DNA of 64,000 bases from Pseudoxanthomonas jiangsuensis. Lineage in GTDB: Bacteria > Pseudomonadota > Gammaproteobacteria > Xanthomonadales > Xanthomonadaceae. Below, piece after piece: positions 31,680 to 41,303 of this stretch (within the stretch, counting starts at the first letter, position 1; each line of letters starts with the position of its first letter). The position numbers were made by a program, and so were the translations under genes. Where the stretch lies: positions 31,739 through 95,738 of the forward strand of contig NZ_PDWL01000017.1 in assembly GCF_010093185.1 (NCBI RefSeq), read 5' to 3'. Below the pieces are notes generated by a model, which saw nothing but the letters and a program-made list of their open reading frames with translations, was not told where the DNA came from and did not search any database.

Positions 31680-32060
31680 ATGAGCGCACAGATTCCGGCC
31701 AACCCGTCCTGGGTGCACGTGTGCGCCATCGACGAGATCCCCCTGCTGGGCTCGCGGGTCCTGCAATGCGGGGAGGGCGACGACATCGCCCTGTTCCGCC
31801 CCGCCGCCGAGCGGGTATTCGCCCTGGCCGACAGTTGCCCGCACAAGGGCGGGCCGCTGTCGCAGGGCATTGTCAGTGGCGACACCGTGACCTGCCCGTT
31901 GCACGGCTGGAACATCCAGCTCGACAGCGGCCAGGCCTGCGCCCCGGACGTGGGCTGCGCCCGCAAGTACCCGGTGCAGGTGCGCGACGGCCAGGTCTGG
32001 CTGTCGCTGCAGCCTGACGCGCAGGCGGAGATCGCGGTGGCGACGGAGGCCGCTGCCTGA
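31680..32060 (+). CDS. nirD: nitrite reductase small subunit NirD
   Basis: 126 residues with a Rieske-type fold: CPHKGGPLSQG and CPLHGWNIQLDSGQA supply C-x-H and C-x2-H positions. In the NirD family the Rieske cluster may be lost, but here both Cys-His pairs are retained. It starts one base after the nirB stop, and its own stop overlaps nasA by one base (TGATG). Partner of NirB in NADH-dependent nitrite reduction. Confidence 0.93.
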   Translation: MSAQIPANPSWVHVCAIDEIPLLGSRVLQCGEGDDIALFRPAAERVFALADSCPHKGGPLSQGIVSGDTVTCPLHGWNIQLDSGQACAPDVGCARKYPVQVRDGQVWLSLQPDAQAEIAVATEAAA

Positions 32061-34846
32061 TGGATGGCGCCGGCGGCCCGCTCGCCCAGGCCGACCCCGC
32101 GGCGGTGGAGCGGCGGACCACGCGTTCGACCTGCTGCTACTGCGGGGTGGGCTGCGGCGTGCGGATCCACAGCGAGCGCGACACCAGCGGCGAGCGGATC
32201 GTCGCGGTCGAGGGCGACCCGGACCACCCGGCCAACCATGGCCGCCTGTGCAGCAAGGGCCGGACCCTGGCCGACAGCGCCCGCAGCCTGCACGGCCGGG
32301 TGCTGTCGCCGGAACTGCGCGGCCGCCGCGGCGAGCCGCGGCGCGCGGTGGACTGGGGCCTGGCCCTGGACACCGTGGCCGAGCGCCTGGCCGCGATCGT
32401 CGAGCGCCACGGCCCGGACGCGGTCGCGTTCTACCTCTCCGGCCAACTGCTGACCGAGGACTACTACGTCTTCAACAAGCTGGCCAAGGGCCTGATCGGC
32501 ACCAACAACATCGACACCAACTCGCGCCTGTGCATGTCCAGCGCGGTGACCGGCTACAAGCTGGCGTTCGGGGCCGACGGCCCGCCGACCTGCTACGAGG
32601 ACCTGGAGCACGCCAAGACCGTGCTGTTCGCCGGCAGCAACGCCGCCTACGCCCACCCGGTGCTGTTCCGGCGGCTGGAGGAGGCGAAGGCGCGCGATCC
32701 GCAGGTGCGCTGGATCGTGGTCGATCCGCGCCGCACCGATACCGCGGCCATGGCCGACCTGCACCTGGCGATCCAGCCGGGCACCGACGTGGCCCTGTTC
32801 AACGGCATGCTCCACCACCTGGTGTGGGAAGGGCTGCTGGACCAGGACTTCATCCGCGAACGCACCACCGGCTTTGCCGAGCTCAAGCAGCTGCTGCGCG
32901 ACTACACCCCGTCGATGGCGGCCCAGATCTGCGGCATCCCGGCCGCCGACCTGGTGACCGCGGCCGAATGGTTCGGCCGCAGCCCGGCGGCGCTGTCGCT
33001 GTACTGCATGGGCCTGAACCAGTCCGCGCACGGCACCGACAAGAACCTGGCCCTGATCCACCTGCACCTGGCCACAAGGCAGCTGGGCCGGCCCGGCGCC
33101 GGCCCGTTCTCGCTGACCGGCCAGCCCAACGCGATGGGCGGGCGCGAGGTCGGCGGCATGGCGACGATGCTGGCCGCGCACCGCGAGATCGCCGACGCGG
33201 CCCATCGCGCCGAGGTCGAGGCGCTGTGGAGGCTGGCCCCGGGCACGCTGTCGCCGCGGCCGGGGCTGGCGGCGGTGGAACTGTTCGAAGGCCTGCGCGC
33301 GGGCAAGGTCAAGGCGGTGTGGATCGCCTGCACCAACCCGGTCCATTCGATGCCCGACATCGGCGCGGTGCGCGAGGCCCTGCACAAGGCCGAGTACGTG
33401 GTCGTGCAGGAGGCGTTCTCCGGCACCGACACCGTGCCCTTCGCCGACGCCCTGCTGCCGGCCAGCACCTGGGGCGAGAAGGAAGGGACGGTGACCAATT
33501 CCGAGCGCCGGATCTCGCGGGTGCGCGCGGCGGTGGCCGCGCCGGGGCAGGCCAGGCCGGACTGGTGGATCGCGCGCGAGGTCGCGCGCCGGATCGAGGC
33601 GCGGCTGGCCGCGCCGGGCGCCGCGCCGCTGTTCGAGGCCGACGCGCCGGCGGCGATCTTCGCCGAGCATCGTGCGCTGACGGTCGGCCGCGACCTGGAC
33701 ATCGGCGGCCTCGACTACGCCCGGCTGGAGGACCAGGGCCCGCAGCAGTGGCCGTTCCCCGCCGGCGCCGCCCAGGGCCAGGCGCGGCGCTACGCCGACG
33801 GCGTGTTCGCCACCGCCGACGGCCGCGCCCGCTTCCATGCCACGCCCTACCGGCCGGTGGCCGAGCCGATCTCCGCGCGCTTCCCCCTGCGCCTGCTCAC
33901 CGGCCGCCTGCGCGACCAGTGGCACGGGATGTCGCGCACCGGGCGGGTGCCGGAACTGTTCGCGCACAGCCCGGAGCCGGGCTTGCGGATGCATCCGGAC
34001 GACGCCGTGCGCCGTGGACTGAAAGCCGGCGAGCTGGTGCGGGTGGCGAGCAAGCGCGGCGAGCTGGTGCTGCCGCTGGAGATCTCCGACGAGGTGGCTT
34101 CGGGCACGGTGTTCGCGGCCATGCACTGGAGCGGCCAGTACCTGTCCAGCGGCGGCATCAACGAGGTCAGCCAGCCAGCGGTGGACGCGCGCTCGCGCCA
34201 GCCCGAGCTCAAGCATGCGGCGGTGCGGGTGGAGAAGGCCGGCTTCGGCTGGCACCTGCTGGCCGCACGCCGCGGTGAGGCCCTGGCCCTGCGCGCGGCG
34301 GTGCAGCCGCTGCTGAAGGACTGCGGCTATGCCGGTCTTTCCCTGCAGGCGGACGTCGACCCGGATGCGCCCGAAGGCCGGGCCTGGCTGGTGCTGCGCG
34401 CCGCGTCGGCCGAAGCGATGCCGGCCGACTGGCTGGCGGCGCTGGATGCGGCCCTCGACCTGGCCGCCGGCGCGGACACCCTCGAATACCGCGACGCCCG
34501 CCGCGGCCTGCTCAAGCGCGTGGCCTGGCGCAGCGAAGCCGGCGGCAGCTTCATCGACGGCCTGCTCTGGAGCGACGTCCAGCCCGGCGGCGAATCCCTG
34601 CTGCGCACTGCGCTGGCCGGCGGCGCCTGGCGCGGGCCGCGGCTGGCCGCGTTCTCGGCGCTGGCCGAGGTCGCGCGCGACCCGGTGGTCTGCGTCTGCC
34701 GCCAGGTGACCGAATCGGCGATCCGCCACGAAGTACGCGCCGGCGCCGACGTGCCCGCGCTCAAGCAGAAGCTGGGTTGCGGCACGGTCTGCGGTTCCTG
34801 CGTGCCCCAGCTCACCCAGTTCGTCCGCCAGGCGGCGAGCGCCTGA
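32060..34846 (+). CDS. nasA: assimilatory nitrate reductase catalytic subunit NasA
   Basis: Reduces nitrate to nitrite in the cytoplasm. 928 residues of the molybdopterin oxidoreductase family: [4Fe-4S] ligands C25, C28, C32 and C64 (TCCYCGVGCGV, GRLCSKGRT); Mo-ligand Cys158 in DTNSRLCMSSAVTGYK; NQSAHGTDKNLALIHLHLATRQLG and FSLTGQPNAMGGREVGGMAT. At the C-terminus is an extra BFD-like [2Fe-2S] domain (VVCVCRQVTESAIR, CGTVCGSCVPQLTQFV), seen in NasA enzymes that receive electrons from a flavoprotein or ferredoxin. No TAT or Sec signal. No nasC/nasB reductase gene is nearby, so the electron donor could be NirB or a ferredoxin (inference). Confidence 0.95.
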   Translation: MDGAGGPLAQADPAAVERRTTRSTCCYCGVGCGVRIHSERDTSGERIVAVEGDPDHPANHGRLCSKGRTLADSARSLHGRVLSPELRGRRGEPRRAVDWGLALDTVAERLAAIVERHGPDAVAFYLSGQLLTEDYYVFNKLAKGLIGTNNIDTNSRLCMSSAVTGYKLAFGADGPPTCYEDLEHAKTVLFAGSNAAYAHPVLFRRLEEAKARDPQVRWIVVDPRRTDTAAMADLHLAIQPGTDVALFNGMLHHLVWEGLLDQDFIRERTTGFAELKQLLRDYTPSMAAQICGIPAADLVTAAEWFGRSPAALSLYCMGLNQSAHGTDKNLALIHLHLATRQLGRPGAGPFSLTGQPNAMGGREVGGMATMLAAHREIADAAHRAEVEALWRLAPGTLSPRPGLAAVELFEGLRAGKVKAVWIACTNPVHSMPDIGAVREALHKAEYVVVQEAFSGTDTVPFADALLPASTWGEKEGTVTNSERRISRVRAAVAAPGQARPDWWIAREVARRIEARLAAPGAAPLFEADAPAAIFAEHRALTVGRDLDIGGLDYARLEDQGPQQWPFPAGAAQGQARRYADGVFATADGRARFHATPYRPVAEPISARFPLRLLTGRLRDQWHGMSRTGRVPELFAHSPEPGLRMHPDDAVRRGLKAGELVRVASKRGELVLPLEISDEVASGTVFAAMHWSGQYLSSGGINEVSQPAVDARSRQPELKHAAVRVEKAGFGWHLLAARRGEALALRAAVQPLLKDCGYAGLSLQADVDPDAPEGRAWLVLRAASAEAMPADWLAALDAALDLAAGADTLEYRDARRGLLKRVAWRSEAGGSFIDGLLWSDVQPGGESLLRTALAGGAWRGPRLAAFSALAEVARDPVVCVCRQVTESAIRHEVRAGADVPALKQKLGCGTVCGSCVPQLTQFVRQAASA

Positions 34847-34864
34847 CGTCCACCGGAGATGTCC

Positions 34865-35686
34865 ATGACCCGTCCCCCCCACGCCGATCCCGTCGCCCCG
34901 CGCCGCATCCCGGAAGAAGTCGTGCTGCTGTCGGCAGGCCCCGGCGACCTGGAACTGCTCACCCTCAAGGCGGTGCGCGCGCTGGCAAAGGCCGAGGTGC
35001 TGCTGCTGGACGAACTGGTCGATCCCGGCATCGTCGAACTCGCCCCGCAGGCGCGCGTGGTGCGGGTCGGCAAGCGCGGCGGCTGCCGCTCCACCCCGCA
35101 GGCCTTCATCTGCCGGCTGATGCGGCGCTACGCGCTGCAGGGCCTGCGGGTGGTGCGGGTCAAGGGCGGCGATGCACTGATGTTCGGCCGCGCCGGCGAG
35201 GAGATCGCGTTCCTGCGCGCGGCCGGGGTGCCGGTGCGGATCGTCAACGGCATCAGCGCCGCGTTCGCCGCCGCCGCCGCGCTGGGCGTCTCGCTCACCC
35301 ACCGCGAGCACTGCCACGGCATCACCTTCGTCACCGCCCACACCGCCGACCACGGCGAACCGGACTGGGAGGCGCTGGCGCGCGGCGGCACCACCCTGGC
35401 GATCTACATGGGCATGGGCCGGATCGCCGCGATCGCCAGCGGCCTCCTGCGCCAGCTGCCGGCGGCCACCCCCGCGGCGGTCGTGCAGGCGGCCAGCCAG
35501 TGCGACGAGCGCCGGCTGGTGACGACCCTGGGCGAACTGGCCGCGACCGCGGCCGCCGTGCTGGAGCCCGGCCAGCCGGGCGTGATCCTGGTTGGCGCCG
35601 CGATGGCGGAGGCAACGGCGGCCTCCGGCGATGCCGCCCGGACGCGCGAGAACGAGGCCCGGCGACCATTGCGTGCGCAGGCCTGA
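34865..35686 (+). CDS. cobA: uroporphyrinogen-III C-methyltransferase (SUMT)
   Basis: Methylates uroporphyrinogen III at C2 and C7 with SAM, giving precorrin-2 for sirohaem, the NirB cofactor. 273 residues: VVLLSAGPGDLELLTLKAVR (SAM-binding P-loop), EVLLLDELVDPGIVEL, VGKRGGCRSTPQ, VVRVKGGDALMFGRAGEE, GISAAFAAAAALGVSLTHRE and AIYMGMGRI are the standard landmarks. The chain lacks a CysG-type dehydrogenase/ferrochelatase part. The ATG at 34865 has GGAG six bases upstream; an earlier ATG at 34859 abuts it. Last gene of the nas operon. Confidence 0.93.
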   Translation: MTRPPHADPVAPRRIPEEVVLLSAGPGDLELLTLKAVRALAKAEVLLLDELVDPGIVELAPQARVVRVGKRGGCRSTPQAFICRLMRRYALQGLRVVRVKGGDALMFGRAGEEIAFLRAAGVPVRIVNGISAAFAAAAALGVSLTHREHCHGITFVTAHTADHGEPDWEALARGGTTLAIYMGMGRIAAIASGLLRQLPAATPAAVVQAASQCDERRLVTTLGELAATAAAVLEPGQPGVILVGAAMAEATAASGDAARTRENEARRPLRAQA

Positions 35687-35736
35687 ACCGCGACGCGCCT
35701 TGCCGATCCCGCGGGCCAGGGCCGCGAGGACGCGAA

Positions 35737-35818
35737 TGTGATCTGGATCGCATCGCGCCGCCGGGCACCGCGATGCGGCGCGTCTTCGCTTACCGCCGAC
35801 GAAGGCCTGTGGTAGCCT
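35737..35818 (+). promoter_or_regulatory. promoter region of the nap operon with CRP/Clp-like site
   Basis: TGTGA-TCTGGA-TCGCA at 35737-35752 fits a CRP-type palindrome with one mismatch; as an FNR site it is poor. Further down, TTACCG (35790-35795), a 17-base spacer and TAGCCT (35813-35818) form a plausible -35/-10 pair ahead of napE. Confidence 0.5.
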
Positions 35819-35864
35819 GCGCGCCGAAGTACTGCTGCGTCCCCATCCTGTAAAAGGTAGGCAC

Positions 35865-36038
35865 ATGGAGCAGAGCCCAGGCCAGGAAGTCCAGGCGACC
35901 CGCAACCAGGAACGCATCGCGTTCCTGCTGGTGACGGCGGTGGTGTTCCCGTTGCTGGCGATCCTGATCGTGGCCGGCTACGGTTTTCTGGTGTGGGGCT
36001 GGCAGCTGCTGTTTGCCGGGCCGCCGACCGGGCCGTAG
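35865..36038 (+). CDS. napE: NapE, small membrane protein of periplasmic nitrate reductase
   Basis: 57 residues: a short cytoplasmic N-terminus (EQSPGQEVQATRNQERIA) and one membrane helix (FLLVTAVVFPLLAILIVAGY) followed by GFLVWGWQLLFAGPP, the usual NapE pattern. AAAAGGTAGG upstream is a fair ribosome site. The stop is two bases before napF. The role of NapE is not firmly known; it is found only with Nap. Confidence 0.88.
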   Translation: MEQSPGQEVQATRNQERIAFLLVTAVVFPLLAILIVAGYGFLVWGWQLLFAGPPTGP

Positions 36039-36040
36039 CC

Positions 36041-36541
36041 ATGGCCGCCGCCGCTCTTTCCCGACGCGCCCTGCTGTTCGGCCGCACCGCCGCCGAGGCG
36101 CCCGCCGTGCGCCCGCCCTGGGCGCTGGCCGAAGCCGCGTTCGCCTCCCTGTGCACACGTTGCGACGCCTGCGTGCGCGCCTGCGGCGAGGACGTGCTCG
36201 CGCGTGGCGCCGACGGCCTGCCGCGGTTCGAGGCGACCGCCGGCGAATGCACCTTCTGCGGCGACTGCGCGCGGGCCTGCGGCACCGGCGCGCTGGACGC
36301 CTCGCTCTCGCCGCCGTGGGAGCTGCGCGCCCAGGTCGGCCCGGGCTGCCTGCCCGCGCACGGCGTGGTCTGCGCCAGCTGCCGCGACGCCTGTCCCGAG
36401 TCCGCGATCCGGGTGCCGCCCGGCGGCCGCGGCGCCGCCTGGGTCGATCCCGCGCTTTGCACCGGCTGCGCGGCCTGCGTCGGCGTGTGCCCGGCCGACG
36501 CGCTGGCCCTGGCCGACGCGCCGCTGGAAGCGGCCGCATGA
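36041..36541 (+). CDS. napF: NapF, cytoplasmic polyferredoxin for Nap maturation
   Basis: 166 residues with Cys clusters for several [4Fe-4S] centres: [45 protein letters not shown] and [16 protein letters not shown]. An Arg-rich start (SRRALLFGR) resembles E. coli NapF. NapF is thought to act in the cytoplasm on NapA cofactor or Fe-S assembly (family knowledge). Its TGA overlaps the napD ATG. Confidence 0.93.
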   Translation: MAAAALSRRALLFGRTAAEAPAVRPPWALAEAAFASLCTRCDACVRACGEDVLARGADGLPRFEATAGECTFCGDCARACGTGALDASLSPPWELRAQVGPGCLPAHGVVCASCRDACPESAIRVPPGGRGAAWVDPALCTGCAACVGVCPADALALADAPLEAAA

Positions 36542-36855
36542 ACGTCCCCGCGCACGACGAGGTCCACATCGCCAGCTTCGTGGTCCAGCACCGCGACGAC
36601 GCGCTGCCCGCACTGGCCGCGGCGGTCGCCGGCCACGGCGATCTGGAACTGGCCGTGCGCGGCGACACCCGCAGCGTGGTCCTGTGCGAATCGGCCGACC
36701 GCCACGCGCTGATGGATCGGGTCGACCAGCTGCAGGCCGTGCCCGGGGTGCTCAACGTGTTGCTGGTCTACCACCACGCCGAGCCGGGCCAGGCCCTGGA
36801 CGAGCCGGTGGACCTTTCCCTTTCCCCTGCATCCGCGAGCGGAGCCTCCGCATGA
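36538..36855 (+). CDS. napD: NapD, TAT-signal-binding chaperone of NapA
   Basis: 105 residues of ferredoxin-like fold: [63 protein letters not shown]. NapD binds the NapA twin-arginine signal before export. It has ATGA overlaps with both napF and napA, matching its need to meet nascent NapA. The Ala/Ser-rich tail is unremarkable. Confidence 0.93.
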   Translation: MNVPAHDEVHIASFVVQHRDDALPALAAAVAGHGDLELAVRGDTRSVVLCESADRHALMDRVDQLQAVPGVLNVLLVYHHAEPGQALDEPVDLSLSPASASGASA

Positions 36856-39347
36856 GCACCACACGTCGCGACTTCATCCGCTCCAGCGCCATCGCCACGG
36901 CCGCCGCCGCCGCAGGGCTGCCCCTGCCGGGCGGCGGCAGCAACGTGATCACCGAGGGCGACCTGACCCAGCTGAAGTGGAGCAAGGCGCCCTGCCGCTA
37001 CTGCGGCACCGGCTGCGGGGTGAACGTGGCGGTCAAGGACGGCCGGGTGGTGGCCACCCACGGCGACGTGCACGCCGAGGTCAACCGCGGCATCAACTGC
37101 GTCAAGGGCTATTTCCTGTCCAAGGTGCTGTACGGCACCGACCGCCTGACCCAGCCCCTGCTGCGCAAGAAGAACGGCGCCTACGCCAAGGACGGGGACT
37201 TCACCCCGGTCGGCTGGGACGAGGCCTTCGACGTGATGGCCGCGCAGTTCAAGAAGGTGCTCAAGGCCAAGGGCGGCGAGGGCATCGGCATGTTCGGCTC
37301 CGGGCAGTGGACCGTGTTCGAGGGCTACGCCGCCAACAAGCTGATGAAGGCCGGCTTCCGCAGCAACCACATCGACCCGAACGCGCGCCATTGCATGGCC
37401 TCGGCGGTCACCGGCTTCATGCGCACCTTCGGCATGGACGAGCCGATGGGCTGCTACGACGACATCGAGGCGGCCGACGCGTTCGTGCTGTGGGGCTCGA
37501 ACATGGCCGAGATGCACCCGATCCTGTGGACCCGGGTGACCGACCGCCGGCTGACCAACCCGCACGTCAAGGTCGCGGTGATGTCGACCTTCGAGCACCG
37601 CAGTTTCGAGCTGGCCGACATCCCGATCATCTTCAAGCCGCAGACCGACCTGGTCATCCTCAACTACATCGCCAACCACATCATCCAGTCCGGCAAGGTC
37701 AACAAGGACTTCGTCGACAAGCACACCACCTTCAAGCGCGGCAACGACGACATCGGCTACGGCCTGCGCCCCGACCACCCGCTGGAACTGAAGGCCAAGA
37801 ACGCCAAGGACGCCAACGGCGGCACCCCGATCGACTTCGAGGCGTTCGCCCGCTTCGTCGCGCCGTATACGCTGGATCGGGCGGTGGAGATGACCGGGGT
37901 CGAGCGCGGCTGGCTGGAGAAGCTGGCCGAGCTGTACGCCGACCCCAAGGTCAAGGTCATGTCGTTCTGGACCATGGGCTTCAACCAGCATACCCGGGGT
38001 ACGTGGGCCAACAACATGGTCTACAACATCCACCTGCTGACCGGGAAGATCTCCACCCCGGGCAACAGCCCGTTCTCGCTGACCGGCCAGCCATCGGCCT
38101 GCGGCACCGCGCGCGAGGTCGGCACCTTCAGCCACCGCCTGCCGGCGGACATGGTGGTGACCAACCCCGAGCACCGCCACCACGCCGAGGAGATCTGGAA
38201 GATCCCGCATGGGATCATCAAGGAAAAGCCCGGCTACCACGCGGTCGAGCAGAACCGCGCGCTCAAGGACGGCAAGCTCAACGCCTACTGGGTGCAGGTC
38301 AACAACAACATGCAGGCCGCGGCCAACCTGCTCCAGGAGACCTGGCCCGGCTACCGCAACCCGGACAACTTCATCGTCGTCTCCGACGCCTATCCGACCG
38401 TGACCGCGCAGGCCGCCGACCTGATCCTGCCGGCGGCGATGTGGGTGGAGAAGGAGGGCGCCTACGGCAATGCCGAGCGCCGCACCCAGTTCTGGCACCA
38501 GCTGGTGGACGCGCCGGGACAGGCCAGGTCGGACCTGTGGCAGCTGATGGAGTTCTCCAAGCGCTTCACCACTGACGAGTGCTGGCCGGCGGAGATCCTG
38601 GCCGCCCATCCGCAGTACAAGGGCAAGACCCTGTTCGAGGTGCTGTACCGCAACGGCAAGGTCGACGCCTTCCCGGTGGAGCAGATCGAGGCCGGCTACG
38701 CCAACGCCGAGGCCGCGGCGTTCGGCTTCTACGTGCAGAAGGGCCTATTCGAGGAATACGCCGAATTCGGCCGCGGCCACGGCCACGACCTGGCGCCGTT
38801 CGACGACTACCACAAGGCGCGCGGCATCCGCTGGCCGGTGGTGGACGGCAAGGAGACCCGCTGGCGCTACCGCGAGGGCGCCGACCCCTACGTCAAGGCC
38901 GGCGCCGGCTTCGAGTTCTACGGCAACAAGGACGGCCGTGCGGTGATCTGGGCGCTGCCCTACGAGCCGCCGGCCGAATCGCCCGACGCCGACTACGACA
39001 TGTGGCTGGTCACCGGGCGGGTGCTGGAGCACTGGCATTCGGGCTCGATGACGATGCGGGTGCCGGAGCTGTACAAGGCCGTTCCCGCCGCCTGCGTGTT
39101 CATGAACCCGGACGACGCGCGCGCGCGCGGGCTCAAGCGCGGCGACGAGGTGCGGGTGGTGTCGCGGCGCGGGGAGATGCGCTCGCGGGTGGAGACGCGC
39201 GGCCGCAACCGGATGCCGCCCGGGGTGATCTTCGTGCCCTGGTTCGACGCCGGCCAGCTGATCAACAAGGTCACCCTGGACGCGACCGATCCGATCTCCA
39301 AGCAGACCGACTACAAGAAGTGCGCCGTGAAGGTCGTGGCGGCCTAG
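36852..39347 (+). CDS. napA: periplasmic nitrate reductase catalytic subunit NapA
   Basis: Reduces nitrate to nitrite in the periplasm. 831 residues: a TAT signal ([20 protein letters not shown]); [4Fe-4S] ligands C48, C51, C55 and C83 ([21 protein letters not shown]); molybdenum ligand C181 in [20 protein letters not shown]. Other hallmarks are [24 protein letters not shown], the [17 protein letters not shown] segment and C-terminal [13 protein letters not shown]. Length and motifs are those of dissimilatory NapA. Electrons come from quinol through NapC and NapB, encoded just downstream. Confidence 0.97.
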   Translation: MSTTRRDFIRSSAIATAAAAAGLPLPGGGSNVITEGDLTQLKWSKAPCRYCGTGCGVNVAVKDGRVVATHGDVHAEVNRGINCVKGYFLSKVLYGTDRLTQPLLRKKNGAYAKDGDFTPVGWDEAFDVMAAQFKKVLKAKGGEGIGMFGSGQWTVFEGYAANKLMKAGFRSNHIDPNARHCMASAVTGFMRTFGMDEPMGCYDDIEAADAFVLWGSNMAEMHPILWTRVTDRRLTNPHVKVAVMSTFEHRSFELADIPIIFKPQTDLVILNYIANHIIQSGKVNKDFVDKHTTFKRGNDDIGYGLRPDHPLELKAKNAKDANGGTPIDFEAFARFVAPYTLDRAVEMTGVERGWLEKLAELYADPKVKVMSFWTMGFNQHTRGTWANNMVYNIHLLTGKISTPGNSPFSLTGQPSACGTAREVGTFSHRLPADMVVTNPEHRHHAEEIWKIPHGIIKEKPGYHAVEQNRALKDGKLNAYWVQVNNNMQAAANLLQETWPGYRNPDNFIVVSDAYPTVTAQAADLILPAAMWVEKEGAYGNAERRTQFWHQLVDAPGQARSDLWQLMEFSKRFTTDECWPAEILAAHPQYKGKTLFEVLYRNGKVDAFPVEQIEAGYANAEAAAFGFYVQKGLFEEYAEFGRGHGHDLAPFDDYHKARGIRWPVVDGKETRWRYREGADPYVKAGAGFEFYGNKDGRAVIWALPYEPPAESPDADYDMWLVTGRVLEHWHSGSMTMRVPELYKAVPAACVFMNPDDARARGLKRGDEVRVVSRRGEMRSRVETRGRNRMPPGVIFVPWFDAGQLINKVTLDATDPISKQTDYKKCAVKVVAA

Positions 39348-39357
39348 GAGACAGCCC

Positions 39358-39960
39358 ATGCGCAACAAGCCCCTGATCGTCGCCGTCGTCCTGGTGCTGG
39401 CGCTGTCGGTGCTGGTGTTCTCGGCCGGCTGGATGCTCGGCAAGATCCGCGCCCGGAGCGACGCACCGCAACTGCCGGTGACCGCCGCCGGCGCGGTGCC
39501 GGTGGACGCGCGCGCGGTGTTCATCCCCGGCGCCGGCCAGATCGACGCGATCCGACGCGGCGTGCCGGTGGACCAGGAGGGCCATCCGCCGCCGATGGCG
39601 CACGTGGAGAACACCGACATCAAGCGCACCCGCGCCTACCCGATGCAGCCGCCGACCATCCCGCACACCATCGACGGCTACCAGGTCGACAAGAACAGCA
39701 ACCGCTGCATGCTCTGCCACGCGCGCGCCAACGCGGCCACCTTCCAGGCGCCGCCGGTGAGCGTGACCCACTACATGGACCGCGACGACCAGTTCCTGGC
39801 CACGGTCTCGCCGCGCCGCTACTTCTGCAACCAGTGCCACGTGGTCCAGACCGACGCCCCGACTCTGGTGGCCAGCGGCTTCCGCGACATCGACAGCGTG
39901 CTGGCGTCGCCGCCGCCGGACGCCGCGCCGCCGCAAGCCGCCCCGCCGGGGGGAGGCTGA
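39358..39960 (+). CDS. napB: NapB, di-haem cytochrome c electron donor to NapA
   Basis: 200 residues: an N-terminal hydrophobic helix (signal or anchor, IVAVVLVLALSVLVFSAGWML) and two CxxCH haem sites, NRCMLCHAR and FCNQCHVV, with the conserved PPTIPHTIDGYQVD and VSVTHYMDRD between and before them. The Pro/Ala-rich tail is longer than usual. It starts ten bases after napA and ends three bases before napC. Confidence 0.94.
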   Translation: MRNKPLIVAVVLVLALSVLVFSAGWMLGKIRARSDAPQLPVTAAGAVPVDARAVFIPGAGQIDAIRRGVPVDQEGHPPPMAHVENTDIKRTRAYPMQPPTIPHTIDGYQVDKNSNRCMLCHARANAATFQAPPVSVTHYMDRDDQFLATVSPRRYFCNQCHVVQTDAPTLVASGFRDIDSVLASPPPDAAPPQAAPPGGG

Positions 39961-39963
39961 CCC

Positions 39964-40578
39964 ATGTCGGTGCGCACCCGGGTGGCTTGGATCAGGTACC
40001 ACGCGCTGAGTCTGTGGCGGACCCTGCGCTCGCCCAGCCGCTACTACAGCCTGGGCTTCCTGACCGTGGCCGGGTTCGTGGCCGGGGTGATGTTCTGGGG
40101 CGGCTTCAACACCGCCCTGGAGGCGACCAACACCGAGGAGTTCTGCACCAGCTGCCACGAGATGCGCGACAACGTGTTCCAGGAGCTGAAGTCGACCATC
40201 CACTACAGCAACCGCTCCGGGGTGCGCGCGACCTGCCCGGACTGCCACGTCCCGCACAACTGGACCGACAAGATCGCGCGCAAGATGCAGGCCTCCAAGG
40301 AGGTCTGGGGCAAGATCTTCGGCACCATCAACACCCGCGAGAAGTTCCTCGACGAGCGCTTGGTCCTGGCCACCCACGAATGGGCGCGGCTGAAGGCCAA
40401 CGACTCGCTCGAATGCCGCAACTGCCACGAGTTCGACTCGATGGACCTGACCCGGCAGAGCCCGCGTGCGGGCCAGATCCACAAACTGTGGCTGGGCAGC
40501 GGGCAGAAGACCTGCATCGACTGCCACAAGGGCATCGCCCACAAGCTGCCGGACATGACCGGGGTGCCGCAGGGCTAG
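39964..40578 (+). CDS. napC: NapC, tetra-haem quinol dehydrogenase
   Basis: 204 residues: one N-terminal membrane helix ([19 protein letters not shown]) and four CxxCH sites ([32 protein letters not shown]), the NapC/NirT pattern. It oxidises membrane quinol and reduces NapB. With no napGH in the operon, NapC is the sole quinol link. The nap set EFDABC ends here; a truncated convergent gene follows 15 bases on. Confidence 0.96.
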   Translation: MSVRTRVAWIRYHALSLWRTLRSPSRYYSLGFLTVAGFVAGVMFWGGFNTALEATNTEEFCTSCHEMRDNVFQELKSTIHYSNRSGVRATCPDCHVPHNWTDKIARKMQASKEVWGKIFGTINTREKFLDERLVLATHEWARLKANDSLECRNCHEFDSMDLTRQSPRAGQIHKLWLGSGQKTCIDCHKGIAHKLPDMTGVPQG

Positions 40579-40593
40579 CCCCGGCGCCTGCGC

Positions 40594-41285
40594 TCAGCCG
40601 CAGGTCGCCGCTGCGACGGTCGCCAGCCTGCTGGCCGGCGGCCGGTCGAGCTCGGCGGAAATCCACAGCGCGGTGTCGACCAGCGCCTCGGCGTCGATGC
40701 CGGTGCGCATGCCCAGTCCTTCCAGCAGGTAGACCAGGTCCTCGCTGGCGAGGTTGCCGCTGGCGCCCTTCGCGTAGGGACAGCCGCCGAGGCCGGCGAC
40801 CGCGCTGTCCACCACGCGCACACCCGCCTCCAGGCAGGCGAAGGCGTTGGCCAGGGCCTGGCCGTAGGTGTCGTGGAAGTGCACGGCCAGCCGCTCCATC
40901 GGCACCTCCGCGGCGCAGGCCAGCAGCATCCGCCGGGCCTTGTCCGGGGTGCCCACGCCGATGGTGTCGCCGAGCGAGATCTCATCGCAGCCCATCGCGT
41001 GCAGGCCGCGCGCCACGCGCACCACCTCGGCCAGCGGCACCTGGCCCTGGTAGGGACAGCCCAGCACCGTGGAGACGTAGCCGCGCACCCTCAGGCCCTC
41101 GGCGCGGGCGCGCTCGACCACCGGCGCCAGCCGCAGCAGCGAATCGTCGACCGTGCAGTTGGTGTTGCGCAGGTTGAAGGCGTCCGAGGCGGCGGTGAAC
41201 ACCGCGATCTGGCCCACGCCTGCGGCCAGCGCGCGTTCCAGGCCCTTCGCGTTGGGCACCAGGACCGGATAGGCGGCGCCCGGCC
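40594..41285 (-). pseudogene. hydroxymethylglutaryl-CoA lyase, N-terminus deleted
   Basis: About 225 codons encode the C-terminal three-quarters of an HMG-CoA lyase: YPVLVPNAKGLERALAAGV, FTAASDAFNLRNTNCTVDDSL, VRGYVSTVLGCPYQG, EISLGDTIGVGTP, LAVHFHDTYGQALANAFACLEAG and the family signature VAGLGGCPYAKGASGNLASEDLVYLL. The first roughly 75-80 residues, with the catalytic RDGLQNE region, are missing. Homology ends at RRPGAAYP near 41285, where the sequence switches to a PaiB-like gene on the other strand. No ribosome site or promoter is left, so it is probably dead. Confidence 0.83.
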
Positions 41286-41303
41286 GCCTGGAGCATCGAG
41301 GAG

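Noticed and set aside
35737..35752. FNR box for the nap operon
   Set aside because: The palindrome fits CRP (TGTGA-N6-TCGCA) much better than TTGAT-N4-ATCAA, and it is not at a class II distance from the visible -10.
29111..35917. A minus-strand open frame of over 2000 codons opposite the nas operon
   Set aside because: It is the antisense of nirB, nirD, nasA and cobA, which have unmistakable family motifs. The long frame reflects GC-rich codon bias.
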